From positions 124,001 to 188,000 of the forward strand of contig NZ_PDLO01000001.1 of assembly GCF_002631205.1 (NCBI RefSeq): 64,000 nucleotides of DNA, written 5' to 3'. How positions within the stretch are numbered: the first letter of the stretch is position 1; each line of letters starts with the position of its first letter. Under the pieces are notes generated by a model, which did not search any database, had not been told where the DNA came from, and worked only from the letters and a program-made list of their open reading frames with translations. The DNA comes from Neolewinella marina. GTDB taxonomy: Bacteria > Bacteroidota > Bacteroidia > Chitinophagales > Saprospiraceae. Position numbers and translations under genes: made by a program. Of this stretch, positions 25,141-32,570 are shown piece by piece.

Positions 25141-26436
25141 CTACCGTACCCCCAGCCACTCCGGGAAAAAGACTACTACCGCCAGCAGAATAATCTGAAT
25201 GATTAGAAAGGGCACAATGCCCCGGTACAGGTGGCCGGTGGTCACCTCCGGGGGCGCTACCCCCTTCAGGTAAAACAGGGCAAAGCCGAAAGGCGGCGAC
25301 AGGAAGCTCGTCTGCAGGTTGATGCCCAGGAGGATACCCAGCCAGATGAGGTCTGTGCCGTAGGCCACGAATACCGGAGTGACCACGGGTACGATGATGA
25401 AGACGATCTCAATGAAATCGATGAAGAAACCCGCCACGAAAACCACCACCATGACCAGGGCCAGGAACTGATACTCCGGCAGGTCGCTGCGTTCGATCAG
25501 GCTGACCAGGAAACGGTCGCCCCCCAATTCTCGGAACACCAGCGAAAAGGTGGTCGCCCCCAACAGGATCATGAACACCATGCTGGTCAGGTGGGAAGTA
25601 TCGCGGCACACGGCGCGGGTAACGGGCCAGTCCAGCCGACCCTGGCTCCACGTCAGCAGTACGGCACCCGCGGCCCCGACCCCCGCCGCTTCGGTCGGAC
25701 TGGCCAGCCCCACCAAAATGCTCCCCAGCACGGCCACGATGAGCAGCAGGGGCAGGAACAGGCTCTGCAGCACCTTGATGACCAGCGCGCGGTCCCAGGC
25801 GGGGCCGGATTCGGTGCGCGGGAAAGAGCGGGGACGCAACACGCCCAGGCCAAGCAAATACACGATGTAGGCCGCCACCAGCAGCAGACTGGGATAGAGG
25901 GCGGCGCGGAAAAGCCCCCCGACGCTCACCTGGAGGACGCTGCCCAGCAATACCAGCACCACCGAGGGAGGAATGATCTGTCCGAGGGTCCCCGAGGCCG
26001 CGATGACCCCGGTAGCCACCGTGGGTGGATAGCCCTTCCGGAGCATTGGCGGCAGGCTGATGAGCCCCATGGTGATGACGGTGGCCCCGACGATCCCCGT
26101 TGAGGCCGCAAGCAGCGCGCCTACGATGACCACGGAAACGGCCATGCCGCCCCTGACCCGTCCGAACAGGCTGGCCATGCTGTTGAGCATCCGCTCCGCC
26201 AGTCCGCTCTTTTCCAGCATGATGCCCATGAAGACGAAGAGGGGCACCGCCAGCAGGACGGAGTTATCCATCACCCCCATGATCCGGTTCGGCAGCAGGC
26301 TCAGCACGTTAAAGTCGAGGAAACAGAGGGCATAGAGCAGGCTCAGTCCCCCGAGGGTAAAGGCCACCGGGTAACCGTAGAGCACCAGCAGGAAAATGCT
26401 GACGAAGAGGATGAGTGCCAGTACCGCCAGGCTCAC
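25141..26436 (-). CDS. dctM: TRAP transporter large permease (DctM-like)
   Basis: Twelve-helix permease of tripartite ATP-independent periplasmic transporters, which use sodium gradients to import organic acids. The 431 residues start at the GTG at 26436, in the GTGA overlap with the dctQ stop; upstream sequence in this frame encodes no permease. Family marks are NRIMGVMDNSVLLAVPLFVF near 43-62, GVIAASGTLGQIIPPSVVLV near 144-163, and GFFIDFIEIVFIIVPVVTPV near 330-350. Position last in the mnmH-dctQ-dctM set suggests a shared transcript. The binding protein DctP, normally encoded beside these, is not here, so the substrate is unknown. Confidence 0.92.
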   Translation of the reverse strand: MSLAVLALILFVSIFLLVLYGYPVAFTLGGLSLLYALCFLDFNVLSLLPNRIMGVMDNSVLLAVPLFVFMGIMLEKSGLAERMLNSMASLFGRVRGGMAVSVVIVGALLAASTGIVGATVITMGLISLPPMLRKGYPPTVATGVIAASGTLGQIIPPSVVLVLLGSVLQVSVGGLFRAALYPSLLLVAAYIVYLLGLGVLRPRSFPRTESGPAWDRALVIKVLQSLFLPLLLIVAVLGSILVGLASPTEAAGVGAAGAVLLTWSQGRLDWPVTRAVCRDTSHLTSMVFMILLGATTFSLVFRELGGDRFLVSLIERSDLPEYQFLALVMVVVFVAGFFIDFIEIVFIIVPVVTPVFVAYGTDLIWLGILLGINLQTSFLSPPFGFALFYLKGVAPPEVTTGHLYRGIVPFLIIQIILLAVVVFFPEWLGVR

Positions 26437-26942
26437 GATTCCTCGGGTTGGGGGGTGGTGTCCGTGGCCGCCCGGTAGCATTCGGCCAGTCCCTGCAGAA
26501 TAAGCAGGGCCGCGGAAAAGGGAACCACCGCCTTGATGGGAAAGTAGCGGGGAATGCCGTTGGGGTTGGGGCTGCCCTCGGCCGACAGCCAGGATTCGTA
26601 GGCGTACTGTGTACTGAAATACAGCAGAACCACGGCCCACGGCAGGAGAAAGATCAGTCCGCCCACCAGGTTGACCAGCCGCTTGTCGGCGGGACTGAAC
26701 TTCTCGTAGAAGAGGTCCACCCGCACGTGGCGATCCTGCTGCAGGGCATAGGGTATGCCGAGCAGGAAAATGAGGGAGAAGAGGTGCCACTCCAGTTCGA
26801 TTACCCAGGCGGCGGTGAGGGAAAAGAACCACCGCAGGAGGACGTCCACCACCACCAGAATGATGAGCAGGATGTTCAGCAGGGAGGCCGCCCGCCCGAT
26901 GCCGGCCACCAGGGCGTCGATGCCGCGGACGAGCTGCTTCAT
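26433..26942 (-). CDS. dctQ: TRAP transporter small permease (DctQ-like)
   Basis: Four-helix small membrane subunit of a TRAP transporter, 169 residues. Helices are at about 20-40, 50-66, 95-116 and 138-155; the charged WVIELEWHLFSLIFLLG segment near 46-62 and the QQDRHVRVDLFY loop near 68-79 (HVRVDLF) are family signatures. The ATG at 26942 is in an ATGA overlap with the end of mnmH, and its TGA overlaps the GTG of dctM, so translation of the three genes is coupled. The upstream part of the long frame, starting at 27224, lies antisense-free inside mnmH in another frame and is not protein coding for this gene. Confidence 0.9.
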   Translation of the reverse strand: MKQLVRGIDALVAGIGRAASLLNILLIILVVVDVLLRWFFSLTAAWVIELEWHLFSLIFLLGIPYALQQDRHVRVDLFYEKFSPADKRLVNLVGGLIFLLPWAVVLLYFSTQYAYESWLSAEGSPNPNGIPRYFPIKAVVPFSAALLILQGLAECYRAATDTTPQPEES

Positions 26943-27973
26943 GCGAGGTTGAGGATTTGGCGGGCCGTCACTGCGGGATCGGGATCCTGGAGGGTGAGGC
27001 GGGTTACTTCCCCGGCGCCCTTGCGGGCGGCGTAGTGGGCGTAGGTCTTGTCGTAGTACACCAGGGCGATGCGGGCGGCGGTAGGAAAGTCCTGTTGCTC
27101 CAGGGCCTTCAGGGCGGCTTGCAGGTGTTGGCCACCCAATCTTTTGCGCAGCCGGGTGAAGGCGGCGGCCAGGTCCTCGGGTTGGTAGCCCGCGTAGTCG
27201 CGGACCAGGTTGGCTACCCGCCATTCCTCGGGTTGTTCCAATTCAATGACCGGCGCGGCCACCAGCCGGTCGTAGAAGGCGTCGGGCTGGCAAACGATAC
27301 CGATCATCCGACTCTCATCCTCCACCCACACGGTGCGCCCCGGGGGGATGCGCCGCAGGGCCGCGAAGAGGAGATTTTCGAAGGATTCAGTAGTTGGTTG
27401 GGGAGCTTCTCCGAGCGCCCCGAAGGAAGACCCCTTGTGATTGGCCAGCCCTTCCAGGTCGATGATGGATTCGCCAGCCGCCGCCAGGGCGTGGAGGACC
27501 CGTGTCTTGCCCGACCCGGTGGGTCCGCTGATTACCCGGAGGGGGTGGCGTTCGGTGGCGAGCCACGAGCGGACAAAGGCGCGGTAGGCCTTGTACCCGC
27601 CGGCCAGTTGGCGTACGTCCATGCCGGCCTTTTCGAGCAGCCAGGCTACGCTGCCGCTCCGCTGTCCGCCGCGCCAGCACTGCACCACCACCCGCCCCTG
27701 GGGAGCTGCGGCGCGGGCCGATTCTACCAGTTGCCGCATCTTCCCACCGGCGATCTCCAGGCCGCGCAGCAGGGCCGCATCGGGGCTTTCCTGCTTGTAC
27801 AGGGTGCCCACCTCGGCCCGCTCCGCGTCGGAGAACAGGGGAAGGTTGACGGCCCCCGGGGCGTGCCCCCTGGCGTATTCGCCGGGACTGCGGACATCGA
27901 GCAGAACGCGGTCGGCTTCACCGGCAAAGAAAGTTTCCGCGGTCAGGGTCTGCATCAAGGGTTGATTGGTCAT
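26939..27973 (-). CDS. mnmH: tRNA 2-selenouridine synthase MnmH/SelU
   Basis: Modifies 2-thiouridine at the wobble position of certain tRNAs to 2-selenouridine, or adds a geranyl group, through a rhodanese-like site. The 344 residues have a rhodanese domain (about 8-140) with the catalytic Cys99 in QCWRGGQRSGS, then a P-loop domain with GPTGSGKT at 150-157 and the WVEDESRMIGIV segment near 225-236. The ATG at 27973 is chosen (MTNQPLMQTL). It overlaps dctQ by ATGA. Selenide use would need a selenophosphate synthase elsewhere; none is seen in this window. Confidence 0.93.
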   Translation of the reverse strand: MTNQPLMQTLTAETFFAGEADRVLLDVRSPGEYARGHAPGAVNLPLFSDAERAEVGTLYKQESPDAALLRGLEIAGGKMRQLVESARAAAPQGRVVVQCWRGGQRSGSVAWLLEKAGMDVRQLAGGYKAYRAFVRSWLATERHPLRVISGPTGSGKTRVLHALAAAGESIIDLEGLANHKGSSFGALGEAPQPTTESFENLLFAALRRIPPGRTVWVEDESRMIGIVCQPDAFYDRLVAAPVIELEQPEEWRVANLVRDYAGYQPEDLAAAFTRLRKRLGGQHLQAALKALEQQDFPTAARIALVYYDKTYAHYAARKGAGEVTRLTLQDPDPAVTARQILNLA

Positions 27974-28291
27974 GCTATTCGGCCTTCCTGCGCCCCCGGG
28001 CACCCGCGCCCGACGCCCCGAGGTTGCGGAAGCGGCGGGGAGAAATTACCTGAAAGGTCATGTGAGGGAGAAAGGTCGGATAGACCGAAAGATAGAAAAA
28101 AAGGGAACTTAGCGCTGATTAGCACTTACCCGTGTGACCCGCAATTGGCGCTGTTTTCCAGTGCTTCGTTCCCTAAAACGGCTTGGGCTTTATTGCAGGG
28201 TAACGATCTGCCTTGAGCGCCTGGCCCGGGCACACCCTGGCTCATTATTGGATAGAAAAGCAAAGCCCAAACAACCGATTACCTTTGCCGC
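27974..28291. other. 318-base divergent gap between mnmH and rimK
   Basis: No protein or RNA gene is supported. It holds the rimK promoter element at its right end (28280-28287) and must hold the promoter of the mnmH-dctQM set on the left; on that strand only a weak TAATTTCT is seen near 28045. The middle has an A-rich patch near 28085-28105. Confidence 0.5.
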
Positions 28292-28294
28292 ATG
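28280..28294 (+). promoter_or_regulatory. TAnnTTTG -7 element placed for leaderless rimK
   Basis: TACCTTTG at 28280-28287 is followed by CCGC and the rimK ATG at 28292. Spacing is again four bases, predicting a leaderless transcript. Confidence 0.55.
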
Positions 28295-29164
28295 CGGATG
28301 ACGGTATTCTCTCGCGGCCCCGGCCTGTACAGCACCCGACGACTGATGGAGGCCGGCGAGGGCCTCGGTCACGATATGGAGGTAGTGGATCACGCCCTCT
28401 GCAGCCCCATCCTGGCGGGCAAGAAAACCAGCATCCTGCACAATGGCAGCCCGCTCCGGCTGCCGGAAGTGGCCATTCCCCGCATTGGGGCCAACATCAC
28501 TTCCCGGGGGGTATCCCTGATCCGCCAACTGGACGCCCTCGGCGTTCCCCACATCCTTTCGGCGGACGGCCTCCTGCTCGCCCGCGACAAGATGAGCTGC
28601 CTGCAGCGGCTGGCCGGGGCGGGTATCGACGTGCCCCGCACGGTGCTGTGTTTCTCCACCTGGGAAGCCCGGCGGATTGCTCCTAAAATGGGGCCCTTCC
28701 CCATTGTCGTCAAGCTGCTCGAGAGTACCCACGGCGTAGGCGTGGCCCTGGCCCACAACCTCCACCAACTCGACCGGCTGGTGGAGGGCTTCCTGCAACT
28801 GCAGGACCGTGTCGTGCTGCAGGAGTACATCCGCGAAAGCAAGGGGGCCGACCAGCGGGCCTTCGTGGTGGGCGATACCATCGTGGCGGCCATGGAGCGG
28901 CGGGCGGCACCGGGGGAGTTCCGGGCCAATATTCACCGGGGCGCCTCCGCGGAGCGGATTGACCTCAGCGAGTCCGAAAGGGAGCTTGTGCTACTTACTG
29001 CCCGTACCATCGGCGTGGAAGTAGCCGGGGTGGACCTCATCCGCAGTCACCGGGGCCCCCTGGTCATGGAGGTTAACGCCAGCCCCGGTCTGGAAGGCAT
29101 CGAGGGGGCCACCAAGGTGGATATTGCCGCGGCCATCATCCGGTATGCAGAACAAAAAGTATGA
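28292..29164 (+). CDS. rimK: RimK-like ATP-grasp ligase
   Basis: ATP-grasp enzyme of the RimK family, which in E. coli adds glutamates to the C-terminus of ribosomal protein S6 and can make poly-glutamate. At 290 residues it is close to E. coli RimK. Key parts are IPRIGANITSRGVSLIRQL (about 63-81), the ATP-binding PFPIVVKLLESTHGVGVALA (about 135-155), QEYIRESKGADQRAFVVGD (about 175-193), and the metal-binding VMEVNASPGLEGIE (about 262-275). It overlaps the aspartoacylase-like gene by ATGA at 29161-29164. The target protein in this organism is unknown; its S6 gene is not in the window. Confidence 0.9.
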   Translation: MRMTVFSRGPGLYSTRRLMEAGEGLGHDMEVVDHALCSPILAGKKTSILHNGSPLRLPEVAIPRIGANITSRGVSLIRQLDALGVPHILSADGLLLARDKMSCLQRLAGAGIDVPRTVLCFSTWEARRIAPKMGPFPIVVKLLESTHGVGVALAHNLHQLDRLVEGFLQLQDRVVLQEYIRESKGADQRAFVVGDTIVAAMERRAAPGEFRANIHRGASAERIDLSESERELVLLTARTIGVEVAGVDLIRSHRGPLVMEVNASPGLEGIEGATKVDIAAAIIRYAEQKV

Positions 29165-30123
29165 GTACGATCTCTCCCCTCTCGCTGGCCAACGGCGAAT
29201 TCTATCCCGGTCAATCGGGCACCGTTGAACTGGTAGCGGGCCAGTTGCCCAGCGGTAACCCCGTCTCCATCAGGGCCCACGTATTCCGGAGCTTCCGGCC
29301 CGGCCCCACCATCCTCTTTCTGGCGGGGGTCCACGGCGACGAGATCAACGGGGTGGAGATCCTGCGCCGCGGCCTCCGCGTCAAGCTGTTTGAACACCTG
29401 ATCGCGGGCACGGTGGTGGTGGTCCCCCTGCTGAACGTCTACGGCTTCAACAACTTCAGCCGCGACGTCCCCGACGGAAAGGACGTCAACCGGAGTTTCC
29501 CGGGCAGTAACACCGGATCACTGGCCAGCCGCATCGCCGCCGGATTGAGCAAGAACCTGCTGGCCCACTGCGACCTGGCGGTGGACTTCCACACCGGGGG
29601 GCGGGGCCTCTTCAACTACCCCCAGATTCGCTACTCCCCCGACGATCCCACCGCGGAGGCCGCCGCCCGCCAGTTCAACCCACCGGTGATCCTGTCGGCC
29701 AAGGCCCCCTCGAAATCACTGCGGAGATCCGCCTTCAAAACCCTGGGGCTGAGCGTACTGACCTACGAAGGCGGAGAAAACCTGCGCTACGACGGCCCCA
29801 GCATCCAGGAGGGCTTGGCCGGAATCAAGCGGTTGCTGTACGCCCGCGATATGCTGAAGCGGCCGGTGAACAGCCTCACCGACCGGGAGCCCATCGGGCT
29901 GTCCGCCAGCAGCTGGGTCCGCGCTGGCCGCGCCGGGCTTTTCCAGTGGAGCAAGCGCAGCGGCTACCCCGTGCGCAAGGGAGAGCCCATCGGCGTCATC
30001 CACGACCCCCACGGCGTGCGCCCCAACAAGCGGATCCTTTCCCCCCGCACCGGGTTCATCATCGGCCATACCAACTCCGCGGTGGTGAGCCAGGGCGACG
30101 CCCTGTTTCACATCGGATACTGA
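29161..30123 (+). CDS. Succinylglutamate desuccinylase/aspartoacylase family protein
   Basis: Zinc carboxypeptidase-fold hydrolase (M14-like, AstE/AspA branch), 320 residues, expected to remove an acyl or amino-acid group from an amine. Zinc ligands fit LAGVHGDEINGVEIL near 55-69 (HxxE) and AVDFHTGGRGLFNYPQIR near 139-156. A beta-rich C-terminal part (about 230-320) resembles the lipoyl-like tail of this family. The start codon overlaps rimK's stop (ATGA). RimK and AstE-like genes are often adjacent in Bacteroidota and Proteobacteria, suggesting it reverses or trims what RimK adds; this is inference. Confidence 0.88.
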   Translation: MSTISPLSLANGEFYPGQSGTVELVAGQLPSGNPVSIRAHVFRSFRPGPTILFLAGVHGDEINGVEILRRGLRVKLFEHLIAGTVVVVPLLNVYGFNNFSRDVPDGKDVNRSFPGSNTGSLASRIAAGLSKNLLAHCDLAVDFHTGGRGLFNYPQIRYSPDDPTAEAAARQFNPPVILSAKAPSKSLRRSAFKTLGLSVLTYEGGENLRYDGPSIQEGLAGIKRLLYARDMLKRPVNSLTDREPIGLSASSWVRAGRAGLFQWSKRSGYPVRKGEPIGVIHDPHGVRPNKRILSPRTGFIIGHTNSAVVSQGDALFHIGY

Positions 30124-30155
30124 GCGACAGCCCGGGCGTGCCGACCAACTTTCGT

Positions 30156-30162
30156 TATTTTG
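30156..30162 (+). promoter_or_regulatory. Candidate -7 element for gldA
   Basis: TATTTTG at 30156-30162, one spacer base short of consensus, lies in the 97-base gap before gldA and would give a leader of about 55 bases. Confidence 0.3.
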
Positions 30163-30220
30163 CCCCGCTTCGCTACCTCCGACGGACGTTAAGCGCTCCC
30201 CAATTCAAATCTTCCTACCC

Positions 30221-31135
30221 ATGTCCATAACCGTTTCCAACCTGACCAAGCTATACGGTGAACAGCGGGCGGTAGACGACCTCAGCTTCACGGCCCGGCC
30301 CGGGGAGGTGTTGGGCTTCCTGGGCCCCAACGGCGCGGGCAAGACCACGACGATGAAGATCCTGACCTGCTACCTGAGTCAGTCGAGCGGCACGGCGGAA
30401 GTCTGCGGGTACAACGTCGAGACCGACAGCCTGGAGGTACGCAAGCGGGTGGGTTACCTGCCGGAACACAATCCCCTCTACCCGGACATGTACGTCAGGG
30501 AATACCTCGCCTTCGCGGCGGCCACCCACCGGATTTCCCGACCCCGGGAACGCATTGCGGAGCTCATCGAGCTTACCGGTCTGGGGCGGGAAGCCAACAA
30601 GCAGATTAGCGCCCTCTCCAAGGGCTACCGCCAGCGGGTAGGCCTGGCCCAGGCCCTGCTCCACGACCCCCAGGTGCTGATCCTCGACGAGCCCACCAGC
30701 GGACTGGACCCCAACCAGCTCGCCGAGATCCGGCGGCTGATCCAGGAACTGGGCAAGGAAAAGACCGTGGTCTTCAGCACCCACATCATGCAGGAGGTCC
30801 AGGCCATCTGCGACCGGGTAATCATTATCGATCGGGGCAAGGTGGTGGCCGACGACCCCATCGACCGGCTCCAGCGCCGATTGAGCGGCAGCCGGTCGCT
30901 GCTGGTTCAGTTCGACCGTCAGGTGGAAGCCGACAAGCTGCTGCGCATCAAGGGAGTGGACCAGGTAGTTCCCACCAAGGAACTCCACAGCTACCGCCTG
31001 CTGCTGAGCGCCGGCAGCGATCCCCGCCCGGAGGTATTCCACTTTGCGGTGGACAATAACCTCGTGCTGCTGGGGCTCAACGTGGAGGCGCTGAGTGTGG
31101 AGGAAGTGTTCCGCGCCCTGACCGCCGCGGGATAA
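30221..31135 (+). CDS. gldA: ABC transporter ATP-binding protein GldA
   Basis: ATPase of the GldAFG ABC transporter, needed for gliding in Flavobacterium. The 304 residues have Walker A LGPNGAGKTTT near 38-48, the ABC signature LSKGYRQRVGLAQALL near 133-148, Walker B VLILDEPTSGLDPNQ near 153-167 and the switch His in FSTHIMQEV. The long C-terminal part (about 220-304, ending EEVFRALTAAG) matches GldA rather than general ABC-2 ATPases. gldA, an unknown secreted gene and gldF are in line on this strand; no gldG is present. Confidence 0.85.
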   Translation: MSITVSNLTKLYGEQRAVDDLSFTARPGEVLGFLGPNGAGKTTTMKILTCYLSQSSGTAEVCGYNVETDSLEVRKRVGYLPEHNPLYPDMYVREYLAFAAATHRISRPRERIAELIELTGLGREANKQISALSKGYRQRVGLAQALLHDPQVLILDEPTSGLDPNQLAEIRRLIQELGKEKTVVFSTHIMQEVQAICDRVIIIDRGKVVADDPIDRLQRRLSGSRSLLVQFDRQVEADKLLRIKGVDQVVPTKELHSYRLLLSAGSDPRPEVFHFAVDNNLVLLGLNVEALSVEEVFRALTAAG

Positions 31136-31138
31136 TCT

Positions 31139-31153
31139 TACCTTTGCCCCATG
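31139..31153 (+). promoter_or_regulatory. TAnnTTTG -7 element placed for leaderless start at 31151
   Basis: TACCTTTG at 31139-31146 is followed by CCCC and the ATG at 31151, the fourth case of the same four-base spacing. It begins 4 bases after the gldA stop, so the downstream pair (unknown gene and gldF) may have its own transcript. Confidence 0.5.
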
Positions 31154-31810
31154 AGGTGGATACTGCTGCTGCTCCCCTGTTTCCTGGCCGGTCAGTCTGA
31201 AAGACCGCTCGACGCCGCCTTCCGGTTTGCGGATGGCGTCTACCTGTCGCACGCCACCCTGCTGGCCAACGCACCGGAAATCGGCTGGGCCGACGTCGGG
31301 GGTGAAATGGTACAGCTCCCCGAGGACCACCGGCTGCAGATCGACGGCTTCCACCTGCGCTCAGCCGGCGCCGATAAACCATCCGAAACTCCCTACGCCG
31401 TAGCCCTTGAAGGGGAAGCCTACCTCTTCGTGGAGCACGATGCCCGCCGGGGGTTTCACGAATTTGCCGGCCTGCAGGTCGTGGGCCGCTTCAGTACCGT
31501 TACCTACGACACCACCGTCCACCTGCGCCGCTTGATGAAAGCCTACAACCCGGCCACGGGGACACCCTTCCGCGAAGGCTGGGTGGAGCGCGACCAGCGG
31601 CGGACCGTCCACCGGGTGGTCGACATGACCACCGGCGAACGGCTTCCCCTGGACCGGGCTACCGTGCAGCGACTGGTGACCGGGGAATCCGACCTGGAAA
31701 GTGCCCTGGAACAACTGGCCGACGACTCGGACGCCAAACTGCGGCGGGCCCTGGAAATTTATAACAAGCGACATCCGTTATTGCTCCCCCCACCCCAAGC
31801 CAACCGCTAG
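31151..31810 (+). CDS. Unknown secreted protein between gldA and gldF
   Basis: No family recognised. The 219-residue protein has a short signal peptide (LLLLPCFLAGQS, cleavage near residue 16); the Cys in PCFLA is not a good lipobox. The mature part begins FRFADGVYLSH, a motif I associate with unnamed Bacteroidota secreted proteins, then beta-rich sequence and a helical C-terminus (about 175-210). It ends one base before the ATG of gldF, so it is almost certainly co-translated with gldF. A gliding or envelope role is inferred from position only. Confidence 0.7.
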   Translation: MRWILLLLPCFLAGQSERPLDAAFRFADGVYLSHATLLANAPEIGWADVGGEMVQLPEDHRLQIDGFHLRSAGADKPSETPYAVALEGEAYLFVEHDARRGFHEFAGLQVVGRFSTVTYDTTVHLRRLMKAYNPATGTPFREGWVERDQRRTVHRVVDMTTGERLPLDRATVQRLVTGESDLESALEQLADDSDAKLRRALEIYNKRHPLLLPPPQANR

Positions 31811-31811
31811 C

Positions 31812-32543
31812 ATGACCGCCATTTTCCGCAAGGAGATCAACGCCTTTTTTTCCAGCCTGATCGGCTACGTCGTCATTGCGGTCTTCCTGGTCGTCACCGG
31901 GCTGTTTCTGTTCGTTTTCCCGGACACGAGCCTGCTCAACTACGGCTACGCCACTCTGGGTCCCTTCTTCACCCTGGCCCCCAACATCCTCCTCTTCCTC
32001 ATTCCGGCCATTTGTATGCGCGCCTTCGCCGAGGAGCGGCAGACCGGGGCCATCGAGTTGCTGGTCACCCGCCCCCTGCGCGACGTCGAGATCGTCATGG
32101 GCAAGTTCCTGGCCTGCCTCACCCTGGTGGTTATCGCCCTGTTGCCCACCGCGCTGTACTACTATACCATCTACCAACTCGGCGCACCGGCGGGAAACAT
32201 CGACGCCGGGGGCACCATCGGCAGCTACCTGGGACTGCTGTTCCTCAGCATGGCTTTCGTGGCGATCGGGCTCCTGGCCAGTTCGCTCACCCGCAACCAG
32301 ATCGTGGGATTTCTACTGGCGCTGGCCCTGACCTTCTGGTTCTACTTCGGGTTTGACTATCTGGCTTCCCTCCCGGTTTTTTACGGCAACGGTGACGTCT
32401 TCATCGCCAGCCTCGGTATGCAGGAGCACTTCCGCAGCCTGGGCCGTGGGCTCATCGACAGCCGCGACGTCATCTATTTTCTCAGCCTTACCGCCTTCTT
32501 CATCCTGCTGACCGTCATCAGTCTGGAGCGCCGCAAATGGTAG
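31812..32543 (+). CDS. gldF: Gliding motility ABC permease GldF
   Basis: Inner-membrane permease of the ABC-2 type, 243 residues, six helices (about 18-38, 50-72, 95-120, 130-155, 160-185, 220-240). KEINAFFSSLIGYVVIAVF at 7-25 and AFAEERQTGAIELLVTRPL near 70-88 are typical of GldF, the permease partner of GldA in Flavobacterium. The ATG at 31812 follows the upstream stop by one base. In known operons gldF is followed by gldG, but here a convergent glycosidase gene lies 27 bases downstream. Closely related ABC-2 permeases outside gliding cannot be fully excluded. Confidence 0.83.
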   Translation: MTAIFRKEINAFFSSLIGYVVIAVFLVVTGLFLFVFPDTSLLNYGYATLGPFFTLAPNILLFLIPAICMRAFAEERQTGAIELLVTRPLRDVEIVMGKFLACLTLVVIALLPTALYYYTIYQLGAPAGNIDAGGTIGSYLGLLFLSMAFVAIGLLASSLTRNQIVGFLLALALTFWFYFGFDYLASLPVFYGNGDVFIASLGMQEHFRSLGRGLIDSRDVIYFLSLTAFFILLTVISLERRKW

Positions 32544-32570
32544 GTCCGGCGGCGGAGCGCGGGTGCCGGA

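Noticed and set aside
26436-26832. N-terminal extension of dctM to 26832
   Set aside because: The ~130 extra residues are the dctQ gene read in another frame; the GTG in the GTGA overlap is the natural start.
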